Source: Distichodus sexfasciatus
Lineage: Eukaryota > Chordata > Actinopteri > Characiformes > Distichodontidae
DNA: 64,000 nt
Reading direction: 5' to 3'
Assembly (NCBI GenBank): GCA_032718565.1
Contig: JAVGVS010000387.1
Coordinates: forward strand, 1-64,000
The notes below the pieces were generated by a model, which ran no database searches, was not told the origin of the DNA, and saw only the letters and a list, made by a program, of their open reading frames with translations. Positions within the stretch are counted from its first letter, which is position 1. Each line of letters starts with the position of its first letter. Below are positions 54,236-64,000 of this stretch, piece by piece. Position numbers and translations under genes: made by a program.

Positions 54236-55457
54236 TAGAGATGGTCAATATGTGGATCGCTATCGTTCCGATAACGGCTCAAACAGTGGCATTGGGTCAA
54301 TCTCTGGAGCCGATCTGTAAATATGCGTACGCTCGATTGGTTCTTCATGGGAAGTGTTACTGCAGTAAAGCTGGTTTACAGTTCAACATTCACACTAATT
54401 CCTACATATTGATATGACAATGAGCAGAACAAGCAACGCAACACACTACAAGCCCAAAAGCACATCACACCATTATACTGTTTAATTTCCTGAACACCAC
54501 CAGCTCTCACTCACAATCTCTGTGTTCCCTATGGTTTTAGCGGTGCAGGATTAGGGAGCGTCACTAAATTACACAACTGTGTTGAAAGGAGTCATGTTTG
54601 AGATGTTATTTTAATAATACATAATTTAGCATATACATATGGGTGTGTAATTAATACATTGTTTTAGTAGGAAAACAGGATTTAAGTATTTCCTTAATTA
54701 GAACGGAATAATCTCAGTCATATGTTCAGACATTTTTTTAATCATTATTTTCAGTTTTCTGTTGTATCTAATTTACAATATGTGACCCTCCACAGCAAAA
54801 CCAGTCGCTTGTCGCAAATTTTCAAAAGTGAGTTATTATATTTTCATAAAAGGGCATAAATCAAGCTTCAAAACGATACCTATATCGAATGAACCGGACG
54901 ACATATGACTGAGATATCAACATTCAAAGGAGTCGGGTTTCTCCTGTCACGCCAAGTGAGAAACGGAGAAATCTGCCTTTGAAGTTGACTATCGCCGTAG
55001 CACTCACAGACGCTTGGTGCGGTCGCGGCTACGTTTGCATTTAGCAAACAGCCACACGGATAGCCTACCTGCGTTAGGTTAACTGAACTCGGGAGACGGA
55101 GATGGATTCCGGAGAAATATCTTCACACTAGTCAATCAGTGGATTTAGCGTAAATATTGAAGTAGAGCGGTCAAAACAGAAACTTTTAACATTCTGCTGG
55201 AATTGAATTCCTCACCTCAAGAAAGTCACGTTTTTAGGATGGAAAGGGTAAGTTTTTCAGCCAAATTTATTCACAACAGTACAGTATAGACCTTCCACTG
55301 TTTCAAAACACTAAAAACAAAAAATCCAACATTTTACCCCACGCAACATAAACGCTTGTTTTTCTCGGAAACCTCCGTTGCAACGAGCGACTGGTTTTGC
55401 CGTGGAGGGTCACATATCGGTATCGAACATTTAAAAAGTGGTATCGTGCCACGTTTA
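54236..55457 (+). mobile_element. hAT-type element, family Z, with nested MITE-B and 8-bp duplication
   Basis: Begins TAGAGATGGTCAATATGTGG and ends GTGGTATCGTGCCACGTTTA. ATAATTAT (54228-54235) and ATAATTAC (55458-55465) match at 7 of 8. Without MITE-B it is about 590 bp, with no transposase. It gives the outer structure of the Z::G chimeras. Confidence 0.88.
54781..55414 (+). mobile_element. MITE-B nested in family Z, TA duplication
   Basis: 634 bp with both termini. Removing it and one TA restores TTACAATATCGGTATC, which matches the uninterrupted sister sequence at 31620 (inverse of GATACCGATATTGTA). Interior lacks part of the CGGTAGCCTACGCTG segment. Confidence 0.93.
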
Positions 55458-55465
55458 ATAATTAC

Positions 55466-56039
55466 ATCTGTGAATACTCTAATTTATCTACAAAACAAGG
55501 TCTGGGGAAGGGTTAATTGTTGAACAAACACTCATATTTGAATGATTTTTTCCTTGAATTTATCACTCAGACGGGGAGAGAGGTCTGAGAGGACTGAGAG
55601 AGTTCCCCTGTTCCACTTCATTTTCATCACAACATTTTTCCAGCACCATCTGGATTCAGTTTATGGAACTGAAGACTGATGACTGTGAAAACTTCATCTC
55701 ACATTTAGACATTTATCAAAGCTTGTGTCCTTCCAAAACGGCAGTCTAGCAGTACACAGTGTTATTTCCTTCCCAAGAAACATCCATTTTTGCACTGGAA
55801 TATGCACAACACTATTATCATACTCCATTTCACCGACCTCACTTCCCCTCGTCTCTCCTTCCTCTAATGAGATTAAATGAATCCTGACTGGCAGCTTTAT
55901 ACCTGTGAATTAATTTGGCTGTTTTGTAAGTCAAGCTTTTCTCATTTAAATACTTTCTTTAAGCAGACGCTTAGATCAGTCTCACGCACTAAACCACACA
56001 CCAAAAATAGTTGGGCAGAACTTTTAGTACACATCACAT
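55466..56039. other. Unannotated stretch
   Basis: Nothing recognised. Confidence 0.35.
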
Positions 56040-56236
56040 ATGTGCTCATATCCTCACAACGAGGTGTGGCTTCTGCATTTGACCCTTCCATGAAGGAGCG
56101 GCAGCTAACATGGGTAGTGCTCGGGGACGGTACCTCGCTCATGAGTACCTCTGTGATAACTTTACCGGTTTGGGATTTGAACCGGCGACCTTCTGATCAC
56201 GGGGCAAACGCCCTACCGTTATGCTATCAACTGCCC
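56040..56236 (-). mobile_element. SINE-C
   Basis: TTCTGCATTTGACCCTTCCA, TCGGGGACGGTACCTCGCTC and head GGATTTGAACCGGCGACCTT. Tail partly replaced. Confidence 0.8.
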
Positions 56237-56244
56237 CGAAAATG

Positions 56245-56338
56245 CTGAACGTAAACCCACACGGACACGGGGAGACCTGGTGATCGACCTGGTGATCGAA
56301 CCCAGGACCTTCTCGCTGTGAGACAACAGCACTAATTA
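56245..56338 (-). mobile_element. SINE-E head fragment
   Basis: ACACGGACACGGGGAGACC, then a local duplication of GACCTGGTGATC, then CAGGACCTTCTCGCTGTGAG. Confidence 0.65.
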
Positions 56339-57427
56339 ATTCCCCAGCCCTACTTCAGACCTGACTTAAACGGCTGATTTCCAATAGCTGAGTTTCTGAT
56401 TCTCATTACGGCTGGCTGATGCGAGTTGAAAAGCAGCTCACTCACGCACTTTAGGAGTTTGGTAAATTTATTCTCCATCCAAAACTCCCAGTATTACACG
56501 TCTGTGACCTGAGGATATTTTACAGAGTTTTGGGATTGAAATTGATGGGATAAAAATCAGAGATTGAGGATAGATGGAGCGAAGCTGACGTTTCCAAAAC
56601 ATCTCGGTTAAAAGCGCTGTCAGGGCAAAGAGGCACTTAAGGCTTTAAAAAGAACACGCCCTCAGGGTAAAGTACAGGCTCAGAGAAGGAAATGTTTACA
56701 TCCTTCACATATGGTCCATATCACTGCTCAGGTTTTCATCTTTCTCATGGTGAAGTGAAAATAATAGCTCAGAGCTCAGTTATGTTTAAAGGAGAAAAAG
56801 GAGGGGAGTCCTGGAAGCTGTAGCTGGCGTTCTGTAGTACATCGATTACTTCTCTTCCTCGCAGCTGAAAAGTTTTCACTGCAGACTCTTCAGTCTAGGG
56901 ACTGAACAATATATCAGTGCAGTAATAAATCATTAAATATCTTGGCAAGGTGCCTTTAGATACAGTTGTGGCTTGATATTTACATGTCTAGATAAATCTA
57001 TAAATCTATCAGTCCGTCTCTGCAGAAGGAGAGTTCAGGTGGATATGATTAATTGCCCGTTAGTTCACTTCACTAGACCACAAACATCCACACAGATCAT
57101 ACGGATAATAATCATGAAAAAGCAGCAACGAACGCCACAGCAACACCTCACAGATACCATGAGAGCTGTGAACTGAGAAAGAGATGCAACAGGTGATGTT
57201 CCTACAAAGATTTTTTAATACGGGGGGAGTTTTTAATCCGTAGACACTAGTTATCTCATGTTTTTTTTTTTACTTTAAGTTCATCTTTCTATTAATGTTT
57301 TCATTATTTTATATGTTTCCCTAACTTTTTGAAAAATCTCCAACAAAGTTTTAGGAACAACATGTCTAATATTTCTCTGTTTGTTGTACTTGTATGATTG
57401 ACTCAGTATGTGACAAATCATCTAAAA
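56339..57427. other. Unannotated stretch
   Basis: No gene or shared repeat recognised. Poly(T) run near 57260. Confidence 0.35.
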
Positions 57428-57640
57428 TAGAGCTGAGCGATATGATCTCAAATCAATATCACAATTGAACATTTTACCTTTTATGAATCGGGAATGACTA
57501 TTTTTGCTTTAATATAACTTAATGTAACTTACATGCACAATAAATAGACTACAACTGGAATCTTTTTAACTTTATTTTAGTAAATTAATTGAACGAAATG
57601 TGAACACATCATTTTTGATTAATTGCCCAGTCTTGATCTT
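57428..57640 (+). mobile_element. Family I element or fragment
   Basis: Begins TAGAGCTGAGCGATATGATC then TCAAATCAATATCACAATTG and runs to TTGATTAATTGCCCAGTCTT. The right end is decayed. Confidence 0.6.
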
Positions 57641-57675
57641 GAATAGTGTACATTTAAAATTAGATAGATGATTAA

Positions 57676-58206
57676 CCTGCTAAGCCCTGAGACTGTTTTA
57701 CAGATTTTTGCTGTAAAAAAGACACCCAAAATAAAATGTGTATATCTCAGCAATAACGTCTATTTTTATGCTTTTGGTATCATTATAAAGGTAACGCTTG
57801 TGAGATTACTGTAGAAGTGTTGGAATCAGCATACATGTTACTGGGTCAGAATAAAGGAGGATGCAACACAGCATCGGAGAGTGGTAATATGGCTATCTGC
57901 GTAATCTGCGGAGTCTGGGCTTTCATATGATATACGGTATGCATGGTTAGCCGTAGTAGTAGATTCTACAGCCATATTTATTCCACGTTGACCTACGCGG
58001 CGTTTCTCTTCTTTGTTTATTAATGTGTTTGGTGTTGGAATTGTGTTATGTTTAGGTGGAATTTGTTGTTTGAGATTTTTAGACGAGATTCTATCGGTGA
58101 TGATGTGCTGCATGCATATGTTTGTTTATGTTTACCAACTATTTAAAGTCTTTAATGACAACTTCCTGTTCTGCCCCTGGTACCGGGAGTGATCGGGCTC
58201 AAGACG
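57676..58206. mobile_element. piggyBac-like MITE with TTAA sites
   Basis: 531 bp between TTAA at 57672-57675 and TTAA at 58207-58210. Ends CCTGCTAAGCCC and GGGCTCAAGACG are an imperfect 12-bp inverted repeat (8 of 12). TTAA targets and CC-starting ends suit piggyBac; Kolobok also uses TTAA. The minus 91-codon frame inside has no recognised domain. Confidence 0.55.
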
Positions 58207-58337
58207 TTAACTCTACTAACACTAACATCAGTGTCTATATCTGAAGCTCATTAAATAGCTCATGTTTAATTATTTAACATAAGTCAACTTAAATAAGGCT
58301 AACGCTGGCATTAGGGATAACATGATGCATTTGAATT

Positions 58338-58497
58338 GAGCAGTGGGCAGCTAGTTTTTGGCAGCTCCCGGTATCACAATATTGTTTTTATGCCATATTG
58401 CTTATAAGTACCTCAGTGGTACCTTTACCAGACTTGAACCAGCGATCTTCCAATCACAGAGCCAACTCCTTAACCGTCACATTATCAACTGCCCCAA
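58338..58497 (-). mobile_element. SINE-C, diverged
   Basis: GAGCAGTGGGCAGCTAG, AGTACCTCAGTGGTACCTTT and TATCAACTGCCCC with a decayed head. Confidence 0.7.
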
Positions 58498-59302
58498 AAG
58501 ACTCGGTGAAACTAGTTAGAAAGCTAACATACCTATTTGTATTGCAAGACATTCCCATAACGTTTAAACGCTGATAAAACGAATGTTGATGAAATCTGAG
58601 ATTATCTGTCCACAAGCAGGACCAGACACACACTTTCAATGCTGCAAATTAGCTGAGCGTAAAGCCTGTTAGTAAAGCAGGAGACATTCTACACGCGGTG
58701 GTTTTATAATTAAGACAGCATTCTGCAGTCCAGTTAAAAGTGTAACGAAGGCATTCCTAATGGTGGCTTGACAGCGTACTGCAGCTTTAATAAACAGCCT
58801 GCTTCAATTAGAGGCTTAAAGTAACCCGTCCGACTTGCGTAAGAAGAAAAGGAGCAAATTACTCTACCCATTCAAACCGAGAAAAGTTCTAACCAACGAG
58901 AACAAAAACTTAGAGAGAACACAAAGAAAATCTCAAAATGACTGCAGCTCAAAAACACACAAATAAGGAAGAACACAAAGTAGCTGTGCGCTGGCCTTAA
59001 TATTGACAAAGTGATTATTTTTTATTTTGAGCAAGCCTTGTTTATTCGCTTCAGTAAACTAAAAAGAATATTCTCTCTACACAACAGCAGCTACATTTTG
59101 TTTGCGTGCAGCATACTCTTATGAGAACAAACACATTGCAAACAGCAATATTTCACACCGACATACAGCGATGTATGAACAATGTAAAGACTGATAACAT
59201 CAGCACCAGCCATGACAGTTTTACAAGGCCACATGTTAATGTGTCAGAGAGGCAGATACAACACCACACAAAATATTTTCAGCCTTTAAGTTATGCAGAA
59301 AA
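58498..59302. other. Unannotated; conserved-noncoding candidate at 58680-58830
   Basis: 58690-58830 has TATAATTAAGACAG, TTCAATTAGAGGC and similar AT-rich words with no repeat match. No gene recognised. Confidence 0.35.
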
Positions 59303-59386
59303 GCTCCACGGCCGACCCAGCGCTCGAACCCAGGACCTTCTTCTGTGAGGCAGCAGAACTAACCACTGTCCCACTCTGCCACCTTC
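59303..59386 (-). mobile_element. SINE-E head fragment
   Basis: CCACGGCCGACCCAGCGCTC, GAACCCAGGACCTTCTTCTG and CCACTCTGCCACC. Directly abuts SINE-D. Confidence 0.75.
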
Positions 59387-59387
59387 T

Positions 59388-59588
59388 ACAATTACATTTA
59401 CAGCATTTAGCAGACGCTCTTATCCAGAGCCACTTACACTTCCTAATTTCAGGGACAGTTCCCATGAGAGCAACTTAGGAATAAGGGTCTTGCTCAGGGA
59501 CCCAGTGTTGGTAACGCCAGAGGTCGGATTCGAACCCACAACCTCTTGGTCCCAAGGCGAGTGTCCTACCACTAGGCCACCAACACCC
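59388..59588 (-). mobile_element. SINE-D, full-length copy
   Basis: Minus-strand head GGTGGCCTAGTGGTAGGACA with GGTTCGAATCCGACC, body GGTCTTGCTCAGGGACCC and tail ACATTTACAGCATTTAGCAG. Closest to an intact SINE-D here. Confidence 0.9.
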
Positions 59589-60047
59589 AAGTTTCTAATA
59601 GTAATCTATTAAATAAATGTAATGCTATAATGCTAGTTTAATAATATTGCAAGTTTACCAGCAGGTCGGCTAATAATCTAGAACTTTAAGGCAGTTTGCT
59701 GATGTTTTTTCCAACATTAGAATAATAATGAAGAAAAGTCGGACGGATCCGACTGAGCCGTGTATGTGTAAGTGGCCATCAAAGACATAATCTATGAAAA
59801 CAATTCATGCAGGGTGAGTCCGGCTTAAGACGTTACGCTGCCTCCATTTGCCCATGAGGTCTTGATGCAGGTCTAAACGTTGGTGGCATTTAATTGGCGC
59901 GGCTTGCTACAGCACTTGTTAAAATGTCAACCCGGAGTGGGGCGACAGCTGGAGTATTTCCACCTGCTCTCGTTACAGCCTGTTCTGTAGAGATTAAAGG
60001 GAGGTTTGGGGGAGGGTGAAGTGGAGGTGGGGTGGGGATGTTGAGGT
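59589..60047. other. Unannotated stretch
   Basis: G-rich run at about 60000-60045. No gene. Confidence 0.35.
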
Positions 60048-60528
60048 TAGGGCTGGGCAGATAACCGCAAATTAAATAAACTTCATTAAGAACCTCTAAT
60101 CGACATAATCGTGCCCATGACAATTATTAAATTTATTCAATCATTCATTCATTCATTCGTTATCCGAACCACTTAATCCCTATCAGGGATGCGGGGACCA
60201 GAGCCTATCCTGGGAACTACGGGTGCAAGGCGGGGACCAACCCTGGGCAGGCGCAACACATCGCATTGTGTTAATGCTTTAAAATAATCTATTCTGGATA
60301 TTATGTGCGTACTCAAGTAGTAACCTCTTAAAAACAATCTACCATACATGTCACCTGACTCTGCGGTGACCAACCTGCGTCCATCTGCATCTGTGTGATA
60401 TTCACTTTTCCATTAGAAAAATATGAGCCTATTAACAAGCATAAAAGCCAGTTGTTCATTAATCGTTATCGAGGTAAAAATGCCCATTTAATCGCGATAT
60501 TGATTTGAGGTTGTATCGCCCAGCTCTA
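60048..60528 (+). mobile_element. Family I element with nested SINE-E
   Basis: Begins TAGGGCTGGGCAGATAACC and ends GGTTGTATCGCCCAGCTCTA. Flanks GTTGAGGT (60040-60047) and GCTGATGT (60529-60536) match at 6 of 8, suggesting an old 8-bp duplication. A SINE-E fragment splits it at 60130-60265. Confidence 0.7.
60130..60265 (-). mobile_element. SINE-E tail part, nested
   Basis: ATTCATTC repeats, TTATCCGAACCACTTAATCC and GGTGCAAGGCGGGGACCAAC, as at 24889. The head is absent. Confidence 0.75.
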
Positions 60529-60536
60529 GCTGATGT

Positions 60537-61374
60537 CCTATAAGGTGTCGACAGTGACAAATGGACTCAGGAGTAGCAGAAACGCGTCGTGACGTGATCT
60601 AAGAGCCCGAGCAGGAGGCTGATGGATGTGTGTGAGGACACAGGAGGGGCAAAAATCCCGCTGGATTACTGCTTTATTTCTGTGGCATCTCTCTCACTGA
60701 CGAAGCCAAACCCGCCCAAAAAGCCTGCGTATAGCAAAGTATGACGAATGTCCAAAAAGGGCCACATGGTGCAGCGCCACACTTCATTAAAACTGCGAGG
60801 AAAACAGCCTTCAGAGCATGAATTATTCCAGAGACACATCACTGATACACACACACACGCACAAACAAATCACCCAGACGTGGCATCCCTATTAATTCGC
60901 TTCTCACAACGTTGGCAAACGCCTGCAAACAAGGTTCATTAATTTATTTCCACACAAACACGTCCTGATGGCGACCCGAGTTGAATTCATTCCAGCGAGG
61001 GAAAAGAAAAAAGAAACATCCTGGATGCTGGTGGAGGAAATCTAAAATATTCCAGTTTCTCTCACGACAGGGAAGCATAAAAAGCCCAGAAAATGCTTAA
61101 ATGTGCATCAAAGAGATCCACTCAGCACCACTTTTATCCCTCTTCACACACACACAAGCCAGCACACGCACAGAGACACTAACACAACACACACACACGC
61201 CACCACATAAGCTGTGTTTGTAATGTTGGTTACCAAGTTGGCAAACTTCACCAGGGTGCCATCTGTTCCAGTTAACACTTCGCCTGTTTACTTACAAGTT
61301 AGTTAATCTGGCATTCTCAACCTACATTTGCAGAAGCACAGAAATGACTAGGAAATTATTATATACGTAGAACA
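60537..61374. other. Unannotated stretch with CA runs
   Basis: Short (CA)n runs near 60847 and 61145-61200. No gene recognised. Confidence 0.4.
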
Positions 61375-61382
61375 GAAGATAC

Positions 61383-62670
61383 TAGGGTCGGGTAGCAAAA
61401 CTCGGTTCTAGTATATAACCGGTGCCAACGTGAATAGTAGTAACCGGACCAGATAAGAACATGAGTTTTGGTGCCTCATTTCGGTACCACGATGAACCGC
61501 ACTTGTTGTGATGAGATGAGGAGCCAGTCGTGAGGTGAGTAAGCTTCTGAGTTTTGATTTCAGCAATACGGCATGATTGTAAAAGTGCTACGTAGCAAAC
61601 AAACACGGCAGTGTAAGTGGTACGATACGTAGGGATACTGCTGGGATGTACACGTCTCCCACCTTGTGAGATGCCTCAAAGGACTTTCAGACTAAACAAG
61701 GCAAGCGCTGCGCTCTCAGACCCATTATACTATAACTTGCGTGGGTAAGAATGGTTTTGAGCTGTAGCACGCTAATTATGGCAATACCAAACGTTAGACG
61801 CTATATGTGACCCTCCACGGCAAAACCAGTTTTCAAAATTGAGTTAATATGTTTTGATGAAAGGGCATAAATCAAGCTTCAAAACGATACCTATATGGAA
61901 TGAATGGGACGACATATGACTGAGATATCAACATTCAAAGGAGTCGGGTTTCACCTGTCACGCCAAATGAGAAACGGAGAAATTTGCCTTTGAAGTTGAC
62001 TATCGCCGTAGCACTCACAGACGCTTGGTGCGTTCGCGGCTACGTTTGCATTTACGCTGCATTCACAGCCACACGGATAGCCTACCTGCGTTAGGTTAAC
62101 TGAACTCGGGAGACGAAGATGGATTCCGCAGAAATATCTTCACGCTAGTCAACCAGTGGATTTACCGTAAATATTGAAGTAGAGCGGTCAAAACACAAAC
62201 TTTTAGCATTCTGCTGGAATTGAATTCCTCACCTCAAGAAAGTCACGTTTTTAGGATGGAAAGGGTAAGTTTTTCAGCCAAATTTATTCACAACAGTACA
62301 GTATAGACCTTCCACTGTTTCAAAACACTAAAAACAAATAATCCAAAATTTTACCCCACGCAACATAAATGCTCGTTTTTCTCGGAAACCTCCGTTGCGA
62401 CAAGCGACTGGTTTTGCCGTGCTGAGTGAGTCCTCATTTTGTCTATCTGGGAACCTTGAGTCTGGGGAGGAGGGGGAGGGGAAACAACGCGCTACAGTAC
62501 TTTGGATTTGACTACAGTACCAGTTTTGGCCACAATCTTACATACAGCTCCTTCAAGTTAATATATTAATAAGCTAATAAAAGATACTGTTTCATAAAAA
62601 CCTGTGTTTCTTCTTACAAAGTACCATTTAGGAACCAGCACCGTTTTAACCCAAACAATACCCAACCCTA
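61383..62670 (+). mobile_element. hAT-type element with exact 8-bp duplication and nested MITE-B
   Basis: Begins TAGGGTCGGGTAGC and ends ATACCCAACCCTA. GAAGATAC at 61375-61382 and 62671-62678 is an exact 8-bp target duplication. Subterminal ACCGGTGCC and GCACCGGTT-like words are present. Without MITE-B it is about 670 bp, with no transposase. Confidence 0.92.
61806..62420 (+). mobile_element. MITE-B, right terminus lost
   Basis: 615 bp. Starts TGTGACCCTCCACGGCAAAA after TA and stops at GACTGGTTTTGCCGT, missing the last 11 bp. Also lacks about 13 bp after CCAGT near the start. Confidence 0.9.
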
Positions 62671-62678
62671 GAAGATAC

Positions 62679-63428
62679 ATACAATATTCTCTAAACTTAA
62701 GCCTGATTTTACTATAAAAATTCTCATTTTCGGGTTTTTACCAACACCAGTGGGAACATTGGTCCCCATACTGGTCAGTAAACATGCTTAACACAAACAT
62801 ACACACACACTCTCAGAGACACACAAAATCTCACTCCAAAAAATATAAACACATTCTGTAAAATGCACACACAAACACAGGCCTGGCAAGTCACTCAGAG
62901 TGTTGGCCCGGGAAGGGAAGTATTCCCCTACTGGATATTTATAGAGGGATCCAGTCCCCAGAGTCCGCAAACACATGGTGACACATACCAGCATCTCACA
63001 CACACACACACACACACACTCTCCCCATCTGCATTACAATAACAAATGGATATCTGTCCATTAATCTCCACTTGAACACTCCTCCTCCTGTATCCCGCAC
63101 CGACACAGAGTGGAACCTCCGTCCTATAGCGATGATGGTGTGTAATCAGCATCTCTGCCTCACTAACACACTCTGATGATAATGGAGTGTAATTTTCATT
63201 AGAAGCAGCAGCTTTTATCTGGAATCGGCCTGACCTACTTCCTAGGTCCAGGGGCTTCTAAATTAATAAATAAATAAATAAAGACGCTTTCAGAGAGTGA
63301 AACTCCCGGCCAGGTTATCAACATGTTCATGTTCTCATCTGACACCAATGAAGCAAAAATGTTTCAGCTAATAGCATGTCCCTAAGCCCAAGTCTTATAA
63401 AGAATTATGAAGAAAAGGGACATCTGAA
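62679..63428. other. Unannotated stretch with (CA)n and (TAAA)n
   Basis: (CA)n at 62998-63019 and (TAAA)n at 63259-63282. No gene recognised. Confidence 0.4.
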
Positions 63429-63436
63429 GAACTGCC

Positions 63437-63788
63437 TAAGGATGCACGATACGGGAATTATTGGCCGATGACGATATCCGATATTTTCATGCTCACATCT
63501 GCCGATACTGATGCCGAGCGCGGGCGCAGACATAGTTGCACGCAATAAAGATATCTTATAAAGATAATTTGCTCGCCAAAGCTCCACTGCACGCTCAAGA
63601 TTTTGGCAGGTAAATAGCGCCACAGTACCAAGTCGCTTCCCACCCTACGTAGTGTACCAAGTAAAATGGGGTGCGTTGCGACAGAAAGTATCGGGCAAAT
63701 CTAACCATCGGTCCAATGCTGATAACTTAAAAAAAAAAACAATTATCAGCCAATTCTGGTTTGATTCCGTTATTATTGTGCATCCCTA
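63437..63788 (+). mobile_element. hAT-type MITE, family J, with near-exact 8-bp duplication
   Basis: 352 bp. Begins TAAGGATGCACGATACGGG and ends TTATTGTGCATCCCTA. GAACTGCC (63429-63436) and GAACTGCT (63789-63796) match at 7 of 8. Shorter than the copy at 47367, lacking its CACTACCTAGTGCG interior. Confidence 0.9.
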
Positions 63789-63796
63789 GAACTGCT

Positions 63797-64000
63797 CTCT
63801 GGATGTGGATTTTCCATTCTGTCGAAAGCTCATTTAGAAGGCAGAGGAACTGCAGGAGGGATTTTCAATCTTTACTCTCTGTAGATACACTAAATGAAAG
63901 AGGATAAATGCTCGGACTTTCTCTCTGCGGCATATAATCAATACATTGATACTGTAATTTACTGTATGCTGTAATTTATCACGATATGCATTTTAGAGCT
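63797..64000. other. Unannotated window end
   Basis: Nothing recognised. AT-rich at the edge. Confidence 0.35.

Noticed and set aside
59500..59588. tRNA gene on the minus strand
   Set aside because: It is the SINE-D head, repeated at 44540 and 11400 with the same body.

Overview
This is a eukaryotic nuclear window, almost certainly from a teleost fish and perhaps an ostariophysan (the order is a guess). Evidence: three tRNA-derived SINE families, many short hAT-type elements with 8-bp target duplications, a Tc1-like remnant, dense dinucleotide and tetranucleotide microsatellites, and no compact protein-coding genes. I recognise no intact gene, rRNA gene or functional tRNA gene. The longest open frames lie in low-complexity DNA or are about as long as chance predicts for 64 kb. 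The window reads as intergenic DNA or the inside of a large intron.

Layout. 1-4900: microsatellites and two long pyrimidine-rich tracts split by a truncated chimeric hAT element. 5100-9160: foldback and hAT-type MITE fragments. 9900-11472: a solo LTR inserted in a SINE, with a palindromic MITE inside the LTR. 11.5-20.3 kb: hAT fragments, SINE pieces, the 3' end of a LINE (15.5-15.9 kb) and a near-perfect hairpin (17.5 kb). 20.4-24.9 kb: quieter, with a foldback element built from two Tc1-like 3' ends (23.0-23.6 kb). 24.9-32.6 kb: SINE, MITE and hAT insertions. 32.6-43.2 kb: mixed, with a CpG-dense patch near 38.3 kb. 43.2-44.8 kb: dense nested insertions. 44.8-54.1 kb: quieter, with another pyrimidine tract (50.0-50.8 kb) and a weak exon candidate on the minus strand (53.8 kb). 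54.1-63.8 kb: more nested elements, several with exact or near-exact target duplications.

The main content is a layered record of transposition. Because related copies occur in the same window, several empty sites can be rebuilt: a solo LTR in a SINE (5-bp duplication), a TA-duplicating MITE in a hAT element, and a MITE in a SINE. Three copies of a chimeric hAT element share the same internal fusion, so it seems to have spread after forming. The only coding remnants I can defend are a non-LTR reverse transcriptase C-terminus and two copies of a Tc1-like transposase C-terminus.

Family labels used here (SINE-C, SINE-D, SINE-E; MITE-B; hAT families G, H, I, J, N, O, Z) are local names, not database names. 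Superfamily calls rest on terminal sequences, target duplications and recollection of fish repeats; no search was run.
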